From: Prostheceraeus crozeri
Lineage: Eukaryota; Platyhelminthes; Polycladida; Euryleptidae
NCBI GenBank assembly: GCA_907163375.1
Contig: CAJQUW010007115.1
Coordinates: forward strand, 62,001 to 126,000
Reading direction: 5' to 3'
Length of the DNA stretch: 64,000 nucleotides
Part shown: positions 11,880-21,522 of the stretch, piece by piece
Numbering within the stretch: position 1 is the stretch's first letter
Layout of the letters: each line of letters starts with the position of its first letter
The notes under the pieces: generated by a model
The model's database searches: none
The model's input: the letters and a program-made list of their open reading frames with translations, nothing else
Told to the model about the DNA's origin: nothing
Position numbers and translations under genes: made by a program

Positions 11880-12320
11880 ATGACTCACAAAGCATTCTAA
11901 GAAAGTAGTCTTTCGTCATTTAATAACAAGTAGTAGTGGAAAACATCGCGGCGTTTGCATTAGCCTTGACGTATCATCTTCACTGAAAGACTTCGCTGAT
12001 CTGATTGACAACCATAAGACACGGATGAAGATTCCGCTCGATCAAAAGGTATGGATAAAGTGTGACTCTACCGTCAAGCTATACGTCCGTTCACCAAAGA
12101 GGGAAGATATTGACTATCGATTTTTCCGTTTCAGTGACGTCACATGGAGAAACTTTACAAGAGATACTACCACATATGATTTCATTCATTAAGGATGGAG
12201 GACATCAAGCGGATGGAAGTCGTGAATCGCATGTTAACTACAAAAGTAAACTCAAAACTCAATCTTCAAGAAATCGAGCGGAACATTCCCAATCGAAAGC
12301 AATAGTTATTAATAAAACAC
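11880..12320 (+). other. coding-like stretch of unclear identity before the TBP-like ORF
   Basis: An open stretch includes GKHRGVCISLDVSSSLKDF and VWIKCDSTVKLYVRSPK. The first segment faintly resembles the PC4/p15 coactivator pattern (KGISL..W..L), but I cannot support it firmly. It may be the N-terminal part of the following gene or a separate small ORF. Confidence 0.3.
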
Positions 12321-12761
12321 ATGAAGCCGACAACGAATCTACATCTGGGAAGACCCTTAATGTTAACATGGAGGATACAGAGGATGGATAAATATGTGAC
12401 TATCCTATTCTTTCCGAAAGGAACAATCCAGTGTGTTGGTGGATTCACTGATGCTGATCTACCATATCTACATTCTACGTTGGAAAATTTACTTAGAGAC
12501 TCATTATCTGAATGGGAAGTGAAGACAATGACTGTGCTATGTGAATTGAACTATCATTGTGACTTTCGTACAGTCACATCATCAAATAATCTCACTTATG
12601 AAGTGGAACTATTTCAAGCAGCACAGATGACTAACTGGCACCCATATCATGTTCATGTATTCCATAATGGAAAGATTGTGATAACCGGCATTAAAGACAT
12701 AAATGATGTTCCTCCCATCCTATGTGATTTGAGAAAAATATTTGTGAAATCTACATTGTAG
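12321..12761 (+). CDS. TBP-like (TATA-binding-protein fold) ORF of the Polinton
   Basis: Two imperfect repeats are visible. The first reads VTILFFPKGTIQCVGGFTDA. The second reads YEVELFQAAQMTNWHPYHVHVF, continuing HNGKIVITGIKDINDV. This mirrors TBP, where each half has a strand ending in SSGK(I/M)VCTGAKS and the second half carries YEPELFPGLIYRM followed by FVSGKIVLTGAK. Known: TBP saddles bind the minor groove at TATA boxes, and TBP-like proteins occur in large DNA viruses. Inferred: a transcription factor for the element's own TATA-bearing promoters. The ORF covers about the C-terminal two thirds of a saddle. It ends before the convergent protease gene, leaving a 130-base gap that probably holds both polyadenylation sites. 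Confidence 0.6.
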   Translation: MKPTTNLHLGRPLMLTWRIQRMDKYVTILFFPKGTIQCVGGFTDADLPYLHSTLENLLRDSLSEWEVKTMTVLCELNYHCDFRTVTSSNNLTYEVELFQAAQMTNWHPYHVHVFHNGKIVITGIKDINDVPPILCDLRKIFVKSTL

Positions 12762-12891
12762 CTATGTAAATATTTAGAAAAGAACTGTACATTTGTAAAT
12801 ACATATTGAAATGTAAACGTGTTTTGCTTTCCCTCTAAACCCAGCGATTTGGAACATAAAACAAGGATATTTACATATAAATAAAGCTTTA

Positions 12892-13353
12892 TTACAAAAC
12901 AGATTCAATATACTTTGTAAGAATTACATCATTTTTATAGAAGTCTTTCGAAAAAAGTTGTAAAACACTTTTACAGTTATTTTTCAATGGTCTCTCGTTG
13001 ACAAAATAGAGTACATAGCCACCGCACATTAGAGATGTATTACTTTGAAGTGAGAACGATGTCACTTTCCTAACAGTCCAGGAGAACCTGTTCATCCATA
13101 GCGCAATGTCATGTAAGCGAGGTAGATTAAGAGAGTCAAAATATTCGGCCACTTTATGACGATTGATGTACACTGCAACCCAATGTTTACCAGGAAGATT
13201 GTTGCTGTCCGTATTGATGATAAGCGAACAAGGATAGAAAGGAATTGAATTAGGTAAATTATCTCTAGAAAAGACATCAAGAATTATTGTCTTGGAGTAG
13301 GGATGAGCATTCCCCATTTTCCTGAAGATTTCGGTGTTGCTTAGGTTACTCAT
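12892..13353 (-). CDS. Polinton adenovirus-type cysteine protease (Ulp1/C5-like)
   Basis: The 153-residue ORF has the catalytic layout of the adenain family: His in GKHWVAVYI (about residue 56), an acidic residue in EYFDSLN (about 72), and Gln/Cys in SLQSNTSLMCGGYVLYF (about 102-110). In adenoviruses and Polintons this enzyme matures capsid and core proteins. It lies directly downstream of the major capsid gene, overlapping it by 4 bases, on the same strand. Length is normal for the Polinton family. Confidence 0.88.
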   Translation of the reverse strand: MSNLSNTEIFRKMGNAHPYSKTIILDVFSRDNLPNSIPFYPCSLIINTDSNNLPGKHWVAVYINRHKVAEYFDSLNLPRLHDIALWMNRFSWTVRKVTSFSLQSNTSLMCGGYVLYFVNERPLKNNCKSVLQLFSKDFYKNDVILTKYIESVL

Positions 13354-14633
13354 CTCTGATAGCTGACAGCTACGTCTCGCATTCTCGTTATTTCAACTTT
13401 GCTATCATAGATAGCATAAATAAGGCAAGTAATTGTTTTCTTCAAAGGTGACTCAAATGATACCTCTAGTCGTAGATTACCAGGCTTTGTAACTCCTACG
13501 CTTTCACCACCTAGATCTGCATCTGCAGTGAGATTGTATATAATGAAGAAGTAACCATTTTTATACATATCCATTGTAATTCCACTTGAATCATCTGTGT
13601 TAAACATGCTCAGTGCAGTGAAAGTAGAACCATATTCACGTGCAAATTTACCTTCTTTAAAATTAGGCTCATAAGCTTTGCAAGATACAAATTTTTCATC
13701 CTGATAGAGCGCTAGTTTACTAACGTTAAAGTGTTGGAAATTAAATGGATTCTTTTGAAAAGCACCAATAAATGACTCATTTTCCACAAATTTGATATAC
13801 ACCGCCTTCGGCATCGCAGTGGGAAAAAGATTTGGGTAGGCATGAGAGGATGATCCCGCACCAATTGTGAAGTTTGTTAACACACTGTGATTAACTGGAT
13901 ATATTGCATTGTTTTTCCTCAATCCTGTCGCATGCTCGTTGATGACTGACGGGTTCATTGTTACTCGCCTTACATTGAACACGGTATTACTTATGTTGAC
14001 TTGATAGTTTGTAGCTCCAAAAGCCATTAACGCAAACTCAGGATTTGCACAAATAAATTTTATTTGCATTTTAACCTGCGATAGCAGATATCTAGATTGA
14101 CGAAGGAAATCAAGATAGACAGGTCCTTTCAAGTATAATTCCTTTGAATCCGCTGTTAAATCCATTCGTCTTTTTAACCCTGTATTTGAGACATCATCAA
14201 ATTTCCCTTGCTGATCATCATGCCAGCCGACAACTTGCAAATGTGACTGTTTAGCTTGCTTCTGAAATTGCGTCATTGCATTTATGTATGCTCCATAAGG
14301 ATATGCTCGATCCCCTCCTTCAATCTGTTTGTCATTCAATATTAAATACACATCTGAGAATAGACTGGCAATAGGAAGATTTGTCAATCCCACTTTATCC
14401 TTAGTTGAATCAATATTGGTACCATCAGTCTTCTTAATTTGTATACACAATTCTAAATCAATGGATTGGCAGTCAATATAATCTTGAGGATTAGCAGGTA
14501 TATCAAACTGAATAGGCTGCTGGTTACCATCGATATTTGTTGTGGGGACTATGTCTACAATAGTTGAGGTAATAATGTCAGTTTAATGAGGCGGTGAATC
14601 AAAGAAACACAAAGCCGAATTGATACTCTGCAT
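13350..14633 (-). pseudogene. Polinton major capsid protein (double jelly-roll)
   Basis: This is the hexon-like major capsid protein. It is recognised by the segments SLFSDVYLILNDKQIEGG, YPYGAYINAMTQFQKQAK and FNFQHFNVSKLALYQDE, typical of the Polinton double-jelly-roll family of about 400-450 residues. It sits in the expected block core protein - capsid - protease. Most of the protein reads through in one frame, but the gene is not intact. Confidence 0.88.
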
Positions 14634-14643
14634 CGTATTAGCT

Positions 14644-15123
14644 TTACAAATATGTTGTCTTCCTTCGTTTTGACTTGTTTCCCGTCGCTGTGGAATTTCG
14701 TTTGCGCTTTCTTGGTTTCACACGTCTTGATTTAGAACGTGCTGCTCTGGTGGGCTTTTTACTTTTCCTACGCCTTTGCTTAGTAACTCGGCCTGATCCA
14801 ACTTGTCTTGACTTCCTACGTTTCTTCCGAACTGTACGCCTCGTCTTTGTTAAATCATCTAATGCGTCTATGGCAGATTGCTGTGCACGCAATTTCATGG
14901 ATTCACCTATATTCTCCCCTTGAAGTGCATCAGCTGCAACATTTGCACCAAAGTCTAAAGCTCTGTTTCCAACCCGCTTCATGAATGTTACGCCATACTT
15001 TTTGAGTGTTGGGAGAACCATACGTCTTAGTGCACCAAATATGCCTCCTCCAACTTGTCGTCTACCTCCAGCAAACACGGGATAGCCGTTCTGATAGGAT
15101 GGACCACTGTAAATGCCTGACAT
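14644..15123 (-). CDS. Polinton basic core / pX-like virion protein
   Basis: The 159-residue ORF starts MSGIYSGPSYQNGYPVFAGG and ends in a long Lys/Arg tail (KRRRKSKK, KPRKRKR). The hydrophobic middle with GGGIFGALRRMVLP and the basic C-terminus recall adenovirus core/cement proteins and the small basic protein of other Polintons. The GGG motif near residue 27 could be a protease maturation site by analogy with adenain sites (xGG-x). The likely role is DNA condensation or capsid cement. The start is the ATG at 15123, only a few dozen bases after the penton region. Confidence 0.7.
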   Translation of the reverse strand: MSGIYSGPSYQNGYPVFAGGRRQVGGGIFGALRRMVLPTLKKYGVTFMKRVGNRALDFGANVAADALQGENIGESMKLRAQQSAIDALDDLTKTRRTVRKKRRKSRQVGSGRVTKQRRRKSKKPTRAARSKSRRVKPRKRKRNSTATGNKSKRRKTTYL

Positions 15124-15166
15124 TATGTCCTGTGGATAATTATAGATCCTACAATAGCGTAGAGCC

Positions 15167-16740
15167 TTAATCTCGTGTCCGAATGTGTAGTGTTAAAACA
15201 GTAACGCCACCACAGAATGGTGCTACTTCACCTGTGTCATCATGAATTGATATGTCAATTCTATTGATGACATTTCTGCTCATTGGTACATACATCGTGT
15301 TAAAAAATTCTCGATTGATTAGTTGCTTCCTCACGGATGAGAGCGGAAATGTGCGCAAAAGTGGGGATTCAATGTCACCAACCCTTGTATCTTCAATGAT
15401 GTTACAATAGACGTATAAGTTACTTATATCCCACTCTAATGATGGTGTTGTATCGCCAGTTGATATGCCTTCATAAATAGTTGATTTTAAGAATCCCAAT
15501 GTGGTCGTTAACACGCTATCCAGCTTGATAAGAGTTCTTCCCTACCTTTAGAATCATGCGTTTCTTATGTGGGTCATAAGAAAAGTGATATTCATCTGCA
15601 TCAAGGTAATCTACACCTAACTCATTTAACTTTGTACACAATTCAGATGGCGTTTTCAAGCTTTCAATATTCAAATTAACTCTTTTTACCAGTTCACTAG
15701 AAGTAGTCAATTCTTCACCCAAAATGTCTTCGCTGTATACATGGATATCCCATGAAACGTTTGTTGATGCTTTGAGTTTAGAAGAGGATAAATGAACCTT
15801 GAATGTATCATTTAATTCTGTCAGCAAAGGTGCGCTTTCAAGACTTTTAAACATCCCAAACATTTCAGATCCGAATTCAATAGCAGCGGACTCAGACCTT
15901 TCCAATGGTGTCTTTTTAGTAAAAACAATAAATTCTGCCTCCGTTTCAACAGTAAATAAAGTTACTTTCTTTCTTATATTCACAAGTCATTAACGTTTCT
16001 GGCACAGATCCTTGAATCTTTCTTGCAACGTCTTCAACACTCCTAATAACTTCAAATTGATTCTTTACTCGGATGCTCCTTTTTTGTAATGCATACAATG
16101 GGACGATTCTACATCGAAAATCAGTGACTTTCCTCTCCGAATTCCACCCACGTCCATTATACCAATACCTTGATGAGAATGTTGTTCTGGAATACCCTGA
16201 AGTATGACTCAAATCCTTACCCAATACAAGAAGAACATGCTTCCCTTCCTTCAACAATTTTGTTGACCCCTTTACGACTGGTCTGTAGAATTTATTCAAA
16301 GTCAGCTTGAAGAGATCATTTATTCGTTGAAACATTCTACCGATTTCCTTTTCTGTATCTTGCAACCTCATTGTGGGAACTTTAGAATCAAAAGTGGACG
16401 TTGTAAATGCCTTTTGAATTTTAATCATGTTTTGGACAGATGGTAGAGATGTTGAAAAAGGATGTAAGGTTAGATGATGAAAAGCCCATGTACCATGTAG
16501 ACTATTTTGAAATACGCGAAAGCAATCATCCTTCTCTCGCACTTCTTTATGTAATTCAAAATAGTTGTTTTTTAGCAAACTGATATCGTTGTAATAAGTA
16601 ATTTCAGTTAGAGCAACTTCATGGGGACCGTGCAGAGTAATTAGATTAGCGAATTCAACAGAGTATTGAGATGGTCTGTTGCCTGGGAATATCTTTGGGT
16701 TGCTATTGCTTGGAAGAATGATGTTGAAGTTAGTAGACAT
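15167..16740 (-). pseudogene. Polinton minor capsid (penton-like) protein
   Basis: Starts MSTNFNIILPSNSNPKIFPG with the characteristic opening of Polinton minor capsid proteins (PSNSNP..FP.N.PS.Y.V.F). It ends with NTMYVPMSRNVINRIDISIH and PFCGGVTVLTLHIRTRD, the conserved C-terminal strand. By family knowledge this is the single-jelly-roll vertex protein. The ATG at 16740 is preferred over 16767 because the family begins at MSxF. The gene is broken in about two places. Confidence 0.82.
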
Positions 16741-16780
16741 GTTGACCTCATATATGTAAGAAGTCACATGCTATATTAGC

Positions 16781-17917
16781 TTAAAAGCTACGAGTTTCTC
16801 CCACCTCCACATTTTGTAGATCCTGGTGCGTTATCCAACTATTGAATGAATCAGGATACCCTTTCCATTTAACTAGATATTTCCTTTGATTGCCATGACC
16901 TTTCTTCCTGATTATTTTAGCAATCATATAAACCCCGTCACTTCTGTCTACTACTTGCAATTCATATGAGTAAAATTTTCCTTCAATTGGATTACCATAG
17001 TAACCTATCAATTTGTACATGATGGGTCTAAATTTTCTATTTACTTCATCTACAAAAAACTCTTCTTCAGTCCAATTAGGTAGATACCCCTTCTCAAATG
17101 TAGACTTAACCTTCGAAATCCGAACTCTATCACCAACATTTATTTTCTTATCATTGGAAATGTTTTTCGCTTTCTTATCACACAATCGAAGCCATACATC
17201 CATTGCATTATCTGGGGTCGCATCTTAATAATACAATGATAGCTTTTATTGTAATTCTTAACAAATTTCTGCAACTCATCTAGCCAAACATGTGTATTTT
17301 TTGAAGTCAAATAGCGCCATATTTTCGTTTTCTGTGCGATTGAACCTCTCAAACATGGCAGCTTTATAAGCACTTTCAACGCTAAACAATTCCACATTAT
17401 GACTTTTGAGGAGCCTTCGAAAATGAGAGTTCTCAAATTCCTTACCTTGATCGGTCTGTATTCTTTGTGGAACACGCCCGTCATCGAAAATACTCTGAAA
17501 AGCCGCTTCAACTTCTGGTCCTCGTTTAGATTTCAGCGCACGTGCCCAAGCATAGCGAGATAAAATATTTATTACTGTTAAGATGTATTTATAGCCATCA
17601 TTGTAGTGTGATATCTGTTGCATATCAGCCAAGTCCGCTTGCCATTGACTATCTATATTGTTAACAACATATTTTCTCGTTGGAAAACGCTTTTTCGCAT
17701 TTTTGTGAAGAGTGTAAGTCGGTTGACTCCTTAACCACTTCTTGACTTTCTCTATTCCCACACCTGCTGCACGAGCTAGAACCTCCGGACGACTGAAACT
17801 TGCAGGGTGATTTAAGTCGTAATAAATCTTTCTGAGTTTCACTGCTGTACTCATCGTCTTTGTTCTGATTTGCACGCGTATTACTCGCACAGCAACTGCT
17901 AACACAATTGATATCAA
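16781..17917 (-). pseudogene. Polinton retroviral-type integrase with C-terminal chromodomain
   Basis: An integrase N-terminal helix region is followed by an rve core with WQADLADM (first Asp), QTDQGKEF (second Asp) and AAMFERFNRT, then the linker VGDRVRISK. A chromodomain closes it: YLVKWKGYPDSFNSWI. The enzyme inserts the element and makes 6-base duplications, consistent with GTGAAG at both ends. The chromodomain may guide insertion to modified histones. The likely start is MSTAVKLRKIYYDL at 17854. Not intact. Confidence 0.9.
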
Positions 17918-18076
17918 CCTCTATACCCTCTTCTCCTTAACCTTCGAGCGCAGATTTCAAACAGCAGCAAAACTTTTGTAGCGACATGTTGAGAGAAGCA
18001 AAGCATATTTTCTATTTGCTTAATATTTACTATAATCCTTTCCAACACGCATTAAGCGCCTAGTAGCTCTTTTTGG

Positions 18077-18670
18077 TTAAAGATCATCGGGATCATGAAG
18101 CTCTCGCTTGACCGCCATCGTGGGTGTTTTGCTTTTTGATCCATCTTGTAAGTGACCCTTTTCCAACTCATTCAAAGTCGGTCCTCCAATAATATTGTGT
18201 GGTACATTTTGATCAGATAAAATTTTCTGAAAATATGACCACCCTTGTGGTGCACCTAGTTTTCGCCTTACATCTCTGACAGCATATTGTAGAAGGTCAT
18301 CTATGAGACTATTTCTAATAACATCACCAGTTGTTTCATCTATTATCTCCCCTCTCTCATTGAACTTCACATGTGGATCAATGAAGTCAAATAATCGCTC
18401 AGCGCGCACACGATATGGTCGAGGTGTTGACAAGGTTATAAATCGTCGCAACTTATCACGAATCTGTCGCCTCTCATCAATGTTTTCTGCTGCTAACTGC
18501 ATTCGTCGATAGGGATCCTTTATCTTCTGAATTTCCATATCCTTTTGTGTTAGTTCCTTAAGTTGATTCGTAATAGGTTGATCTATATTTTTGACTTCTT
18601 GTGCACTTTGTAATGTAGTCAATTGTACATACTCCTCCTGAGGATTGACTACCATCTTTGAATACGACAT
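18077..18670 (-). CDS. conserved Polinton protein of unknown function
   Basis: This 197-residue ORF opens MSYSKMVVNPQEEY. After a helical, charged N-terminal half it carries FDFIDPHVKFNERGEI and LLQYAVRDVRRKLGAPQGW. The last motif is one I associate with an uncharacterised Polinton ORF found next to the ATPase. No catalytic motif or membrane segment is visible. Its place between ATPase and integrase suggests a structural or morphogenesis role, which is inference only. Confidence 0.6.
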   Translation of the reverse strand: MSYSKMVVNPQEEYVQLTTLQSAQEVKNIDQPITNQLKELTQKDMEIQKIKDPYRRMQLAAENIDERRQIRDKLRRFITLSTPRPYRVRAERLFDFIDPHVKFNERGEIIDETTGDVIRNSLIDDLLQYAVRDVRRKLGAPQGWSYFQKILSDQNVPHNIIGGPTLNELEKGHLQDGSKSKTPTMAVKRELHDPDDL

Positions 18671-18719
18671 GTTTGTAATAATAAGGCAACAAAATACATT
18701 GCTTAAAACTAGCTGTGAA

Positions 18720-19340
18720 CCGAGAAAACTGTCATTGGTTCAACGGAATTAGGTATGATATTAGTTCGAAATCGAAGTCGTTCCGGACATTCCTGGGTTA
18801 GATCAATAAATAGATAGCCATGTGGTTTCTTAGTTACATCTTCATATATTTTTGAAAGAACTTTAGGTTATTGAGGTAATATCTGTCTACTGAGATGATG
18901 TATCTGACTGCTGTCTCTTGGATTTTTAGATATTGCTAAATAATGTGTATTCAAACTCCTAGTTCTTTGCTCTTTCCTTCCATCAAAAATGTTTTGGGTG
19001 ATATAGATTATGAAGGCTTCCCTATGATGCGCTGTCTGAATAAACATTTCAGTTACATCCTTCGATGATTTGCTTTCACGCAATAGATCATCTAGCACAA
19101 TTAAGTCACCTGCTTTGATGTCTTCAGCTGTCGGTAACCCTTGCTTCACATCATGACCTTTCTGACGAAGTGCAGAATGTAGTTGTGGTTGAAATATACC
19201 ATAATACCATTTAACTCTTTTAATTTCTTTATTAAACATCTCATTTCTAAATTGTAGTAATTGAGTTACAAAAGTAGTTTTACCGGACTGTGTCCGGCCA
19301 CACACATTGTGCGATCAGTGAATAGGTGAAAATCTGTCAT
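18720..19340 (-). pseudogene. Polinton FtsK/HerA-type packaging ATPase
   Basis: Walker A is CGRTQSGKTTF and Walker B is DLIVLDDLL, followed by the sensor-like segment IIYITQNIF. This is the A32/FtsK-HerA genome-packaging ATPase found across Polintons and related viruses. It presumably pumps DNA into the capsid made by the neighbouring genes. The region has the family's usual size of about 200 residues. Not intact at its ends. Confidence 0.87.
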
Positions 19341-19437
19341 CCTGAAATTTCAAAAGCTTTAAAGACCAACACCGACCAGTTTGCTTAGAATAAAACAAGT
19401 CATGTTTCATAACAACTTTATTTACATTTAGAAACTT

Positions 19438-20193
19438 TCATTTCACATTCACAGCATTTGTTTCCTCATCAATGTCAGCATTAAAATAACTTCTCGCGTC
19501 AATTTGAGCATCTTGGCGTTTCAATTTCAACTTAACACTCCCTTCCTTGGATTTCCGTCCCCGCTTTTTGCATTCTTCAACATCCTTCCCATCTTTTGAA
19601 GTAGGTTTATCGATGGTGATTAGACACTCATCAATCGGCATTGGCTCATAAACCAACTGTAGAACTTTCATTTGTAACGATGCCACTTTTCCGGTTGAGC
19701 CGTGACCACCAATGTATAGTCCGTTGACGTGTATTAAACCCATGTATCGTCCGCGCTTCAGATCATCACACTCCATTGTATTTCCAAGTAGATCGAATGC
19801 TTGACAGTGTTCGGACAATTTCAAGAATAGCGTATCGAACTCGGGTAATTCCTTATAGCCAATTCCTTCCTCTAACGCCTTCCTCCAATGTGTAGGAGCA
19901 CTTTCGGGCAACACAACGCATTCCTTCGCCAAAGAGTCGATGGTTTTGAGTATCATCTTCTGCCATTTCGGAAAGGTCACTCGCATTTGTCTCATGTTGC
20001 TATATCCAGATGAAGACATACCATTACTGTGGAAAAATGGAACTTGAAGGTAGAAACCATCGTCACCATAGCTCAACGTTTGGAAGTAAAAGGTATTTCC
20101 AATCCCTTGAACCTTCCTTGTCGGTCGGAATTTAAAGAGATCACGTTCAAATGAGTCGCTCTCTTCTCCAACTATAAACATTTTTTGAGACAT
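19438..20193 (-). CDS. Polinton ORF of unknown function with basic C-terminus
   Basis: This 251-residue ORF starts MSQKMFIVGEES. The N-terminal two thirds look globular, with YFQTLSYGDDGFYLQV and RYMGLIHVNGLYIGGHG. The tail is charged (KKRGRKSKEGSVKLKLKR) and suggests nucleic-acid binding. A TATATAAG box on the minus strand (20281-20288) lies about 90 bases upstream. I do not recognise the family; a DNA-binding or early replication protein is a guess. Confidence 0.5.
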   Translation of the reverse strand: MSQKMFIVGEESDSFERDLFKFRPTRKVQGIGNTFYFQTLSYGDDGFYLQVPFFHSNGMSSSGYSNMRQMRVTFPKWQKMILKTIDSLAKECVVLPESAPTHWRKALEEGIGYKELPEFDTLFLKLSEHCQAFDLLGNTMECDDLKRGRYMGLIHVNGLYIGGHGSTGKVASLQMKVLQLVYEPMPIDECLITIDKPTSKDGKDVEECKKRGRKSKEGSVKLKLKRQDAQIDARSYFNADIDEETNAVNVK

Positions 20194-20280
20194 AATTCAA
20201 TGTTGTACTTATTCGGAGCTTTTCAACCGTCAGCGATGAATGATAGCTTGAAAGTGATTGAAGAGTACAAGCGCATCTCT

Positions 20281-20288
20281 CTTATATA
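20281..20288 (-). promoter_or_regulatory. TATA box for ORF 20193-19438
   Basis: TATATAAG on the minus strand, about 90 bases upstream of the ATG. Confidence 0.5.
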
Positions 20289-20342
20289 CATATTCACATG
20301 AGTCATCAATCAATGATGACGTGTCAATCCATGATTCATCGT

Positions 20343-20477
20343 CTACAGCAACACTGCGGCACCTGCTACAACTTTCCCTAGTGGACTGTTGAGTACATTG
20401 TAAATGCTGTTTCCAATATCATTCAACATATTCAAAAACCCACCACCTCCACGCTGAACTGAGTTCCGCCTTTTCAT
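20343..20477 (-). CDS. short Gly-rich, hydrophobic Polinton ORF
   Basis: A 44-residue ORF begins MKRRNSVQRGGGGFLNML and ends in a hydrophobic stretch (KVVAGAAVLL). The basic start, GGGG and then an amphipathic/hydrophobic tail resemble small virion peptides that are released by the element's protease. The GGGG junction parallels the GGG in the core protein at 15123-14644. It may be a membrane-active or cement peptide. It is too short for a firm call. Confidence 0.35.
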   Translation of the reverse strand: MKRRNSVQRGGGGFLNMLNDIGNSIYNVLNSPLGKVVAGAAVLL

Positions 20478-20503
20478 ATCACTGCTTCTTGGATTTGAAA
20501 ATT

Positions 20504-20734
20504 TTATAATGCTGTTAGAGAATCAGTACTCAATAAAGGCCTGCATATTGGGAGGTATTTGTGTATTGCAAAAGCCAAATCACGGATGAAATCATCACTT
20601 GAGTTTTGAATTAATTTGCACTTAACTTTATTGCTTCGCATGCTGTTTAATTTTCGCAACGCCTTCTTAAACTGACTTGAAGGTCTAAAAGAACCACTCT
20701 TCCGAGAAAAAGATGCCTTTCGTTTTGCAGTCAT
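20504..20734 (-). CDS. small basic Polinton ORF with SDDFIRDL motif
   Basis: The 76-residue ORF opens MTAKRKASFSRKSGSFRPSS, with the core KKALRKLNSM and KLIQNSSDDFIRDLAFAI. The motif (K/R)xxxIxNSSDDFIR..xxAI recurs in small ORFs of Polintons and other virus-like elements, where its role is unknown. Its basic N-terminus suggests nucleic-acid contact. Confidence 0.5.
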   Translation of the reverse strand: MTAKRKASFSRKSGSFRPSSQFKKALRKLNSMRSNKVKCKLIQNSSDDFIRDLAFAIHKYLPICRPLLSTDSLTAL

Positions 20735-20800
20735 TTTTATTGTGTTAAAAGCAAAGCATTTATGAAAATATACATTTTCGCTTAGTTCTATGCAACAAAG

Positions 20801-21412
20801 TCAAACGGTAACAGATGGTAGGTCGTAGTCATCAACATCACTCAAGGTCTGAGTCGTTGCAGTTATAAGCTGCTCTATATTACACATTAAATCCTTTGAT
20901 AGAGGACAGCATGAACAGCATGGTTTTGAAGCGAAGACTTTTAAAAGATTAGCATAGTATGCTCTAAACTTGATTATGTCCCGCTCATTTTGCACTGCCA
21001 CATTGACGCTCATCGACGGGGGTCCGGTAAACATGTCCGCCTTCAATTTACTACCATTTTCCTCATAGTGGCTAAATACGATTATATCATGCAAACAAGT
21101 CTTCAATTTCCGTGTTCTCATTTCACAATAGCAACGAGAACTCTGTGGAAAAGCTTCCGTCAAACTCAGAGGCTTGAACACTTCATCGAGCCAAAATCTT
21201 AGTACTCGCGTAAGGGCATTGGTAAATGTCCTCATTAAGAGTTTCTGAAGTTCAATATCATCTTCACAATGGTAGAATGTGACAATATCCTCCATCAGAT
21301 CTATGAGATCAGCTTTGTAACCAACAACATCATTTGCAGAGTAGAAAATCTTGCCAGTATACAGATTGTCTTTGTGAATAATTGAAACAGGAATGATCGT
21401 GGTAAATGGCAT
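20801..21412 (-). CDS. Polinton ORF of unknown function
   Basis: This 203-residue ORF starts MPFTTIIPVSIIHKDN and is predicted mostly alpha-helical. It contains a late Cys cluster, KPCCSCCPLSKDLMC, near residue 167. A TATATAAG box (21468-21475, minus) lies about 60 bases upstream, so it looks like an expressed unit. No family recognised. The Cys cluster could be metal-binding or disulphide-forming. Confidence 0.5.
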   Translation of the reverse strand: MPFTTIIPVSIIHKDNLYTGKIFYSANDVVGYKADLIDLMEDIVTFYHCEDDIELQKLLMRTFTNALTRVLRFWLDEVFKPLSLTEAFPQSSRCYCEMRTRKLKTCLHDIIVFSHYEENGSKLKADMFTGPPSMSVNVAVQNERDIIKFRAYYANLLKVFASKPCCSCCPLSKDLMCNIEQLITATTQTLSDVDDYDLPSVTV

Positions 21413-21467
21413 GTTTATTAATGTCTACAATCCTCAACAAGCATGGTTGTAATAGAAGTGTGATAAC

Positions 21468-21475
21468 CTTATATA
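21468..21475 (-). promoter_or_regulatory. TATA box for ORF 21412-20801
   Basis: TATATAAG on the minus strand, about 60 bases upstream of the ATG at 21412. Confidence 0.5.
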
Positions 21476-21522
21476 CAAAAGCTGCACAATAGCAACCAAT
21501 CACAGACACGCATGATGACTCA

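Noticed and set aside
11880-12060. PC4/p15 coactivator domain before the TBP-like ORF
   Set aside because: One short segment resembles the KGISL pattern, but the order and remaining residues do not fit well enough.
14675-14923. Plus-strand ORF opposite the core protein
   Set aside because: Antisense shadow of the Lys/Arg-rich core protein gene.
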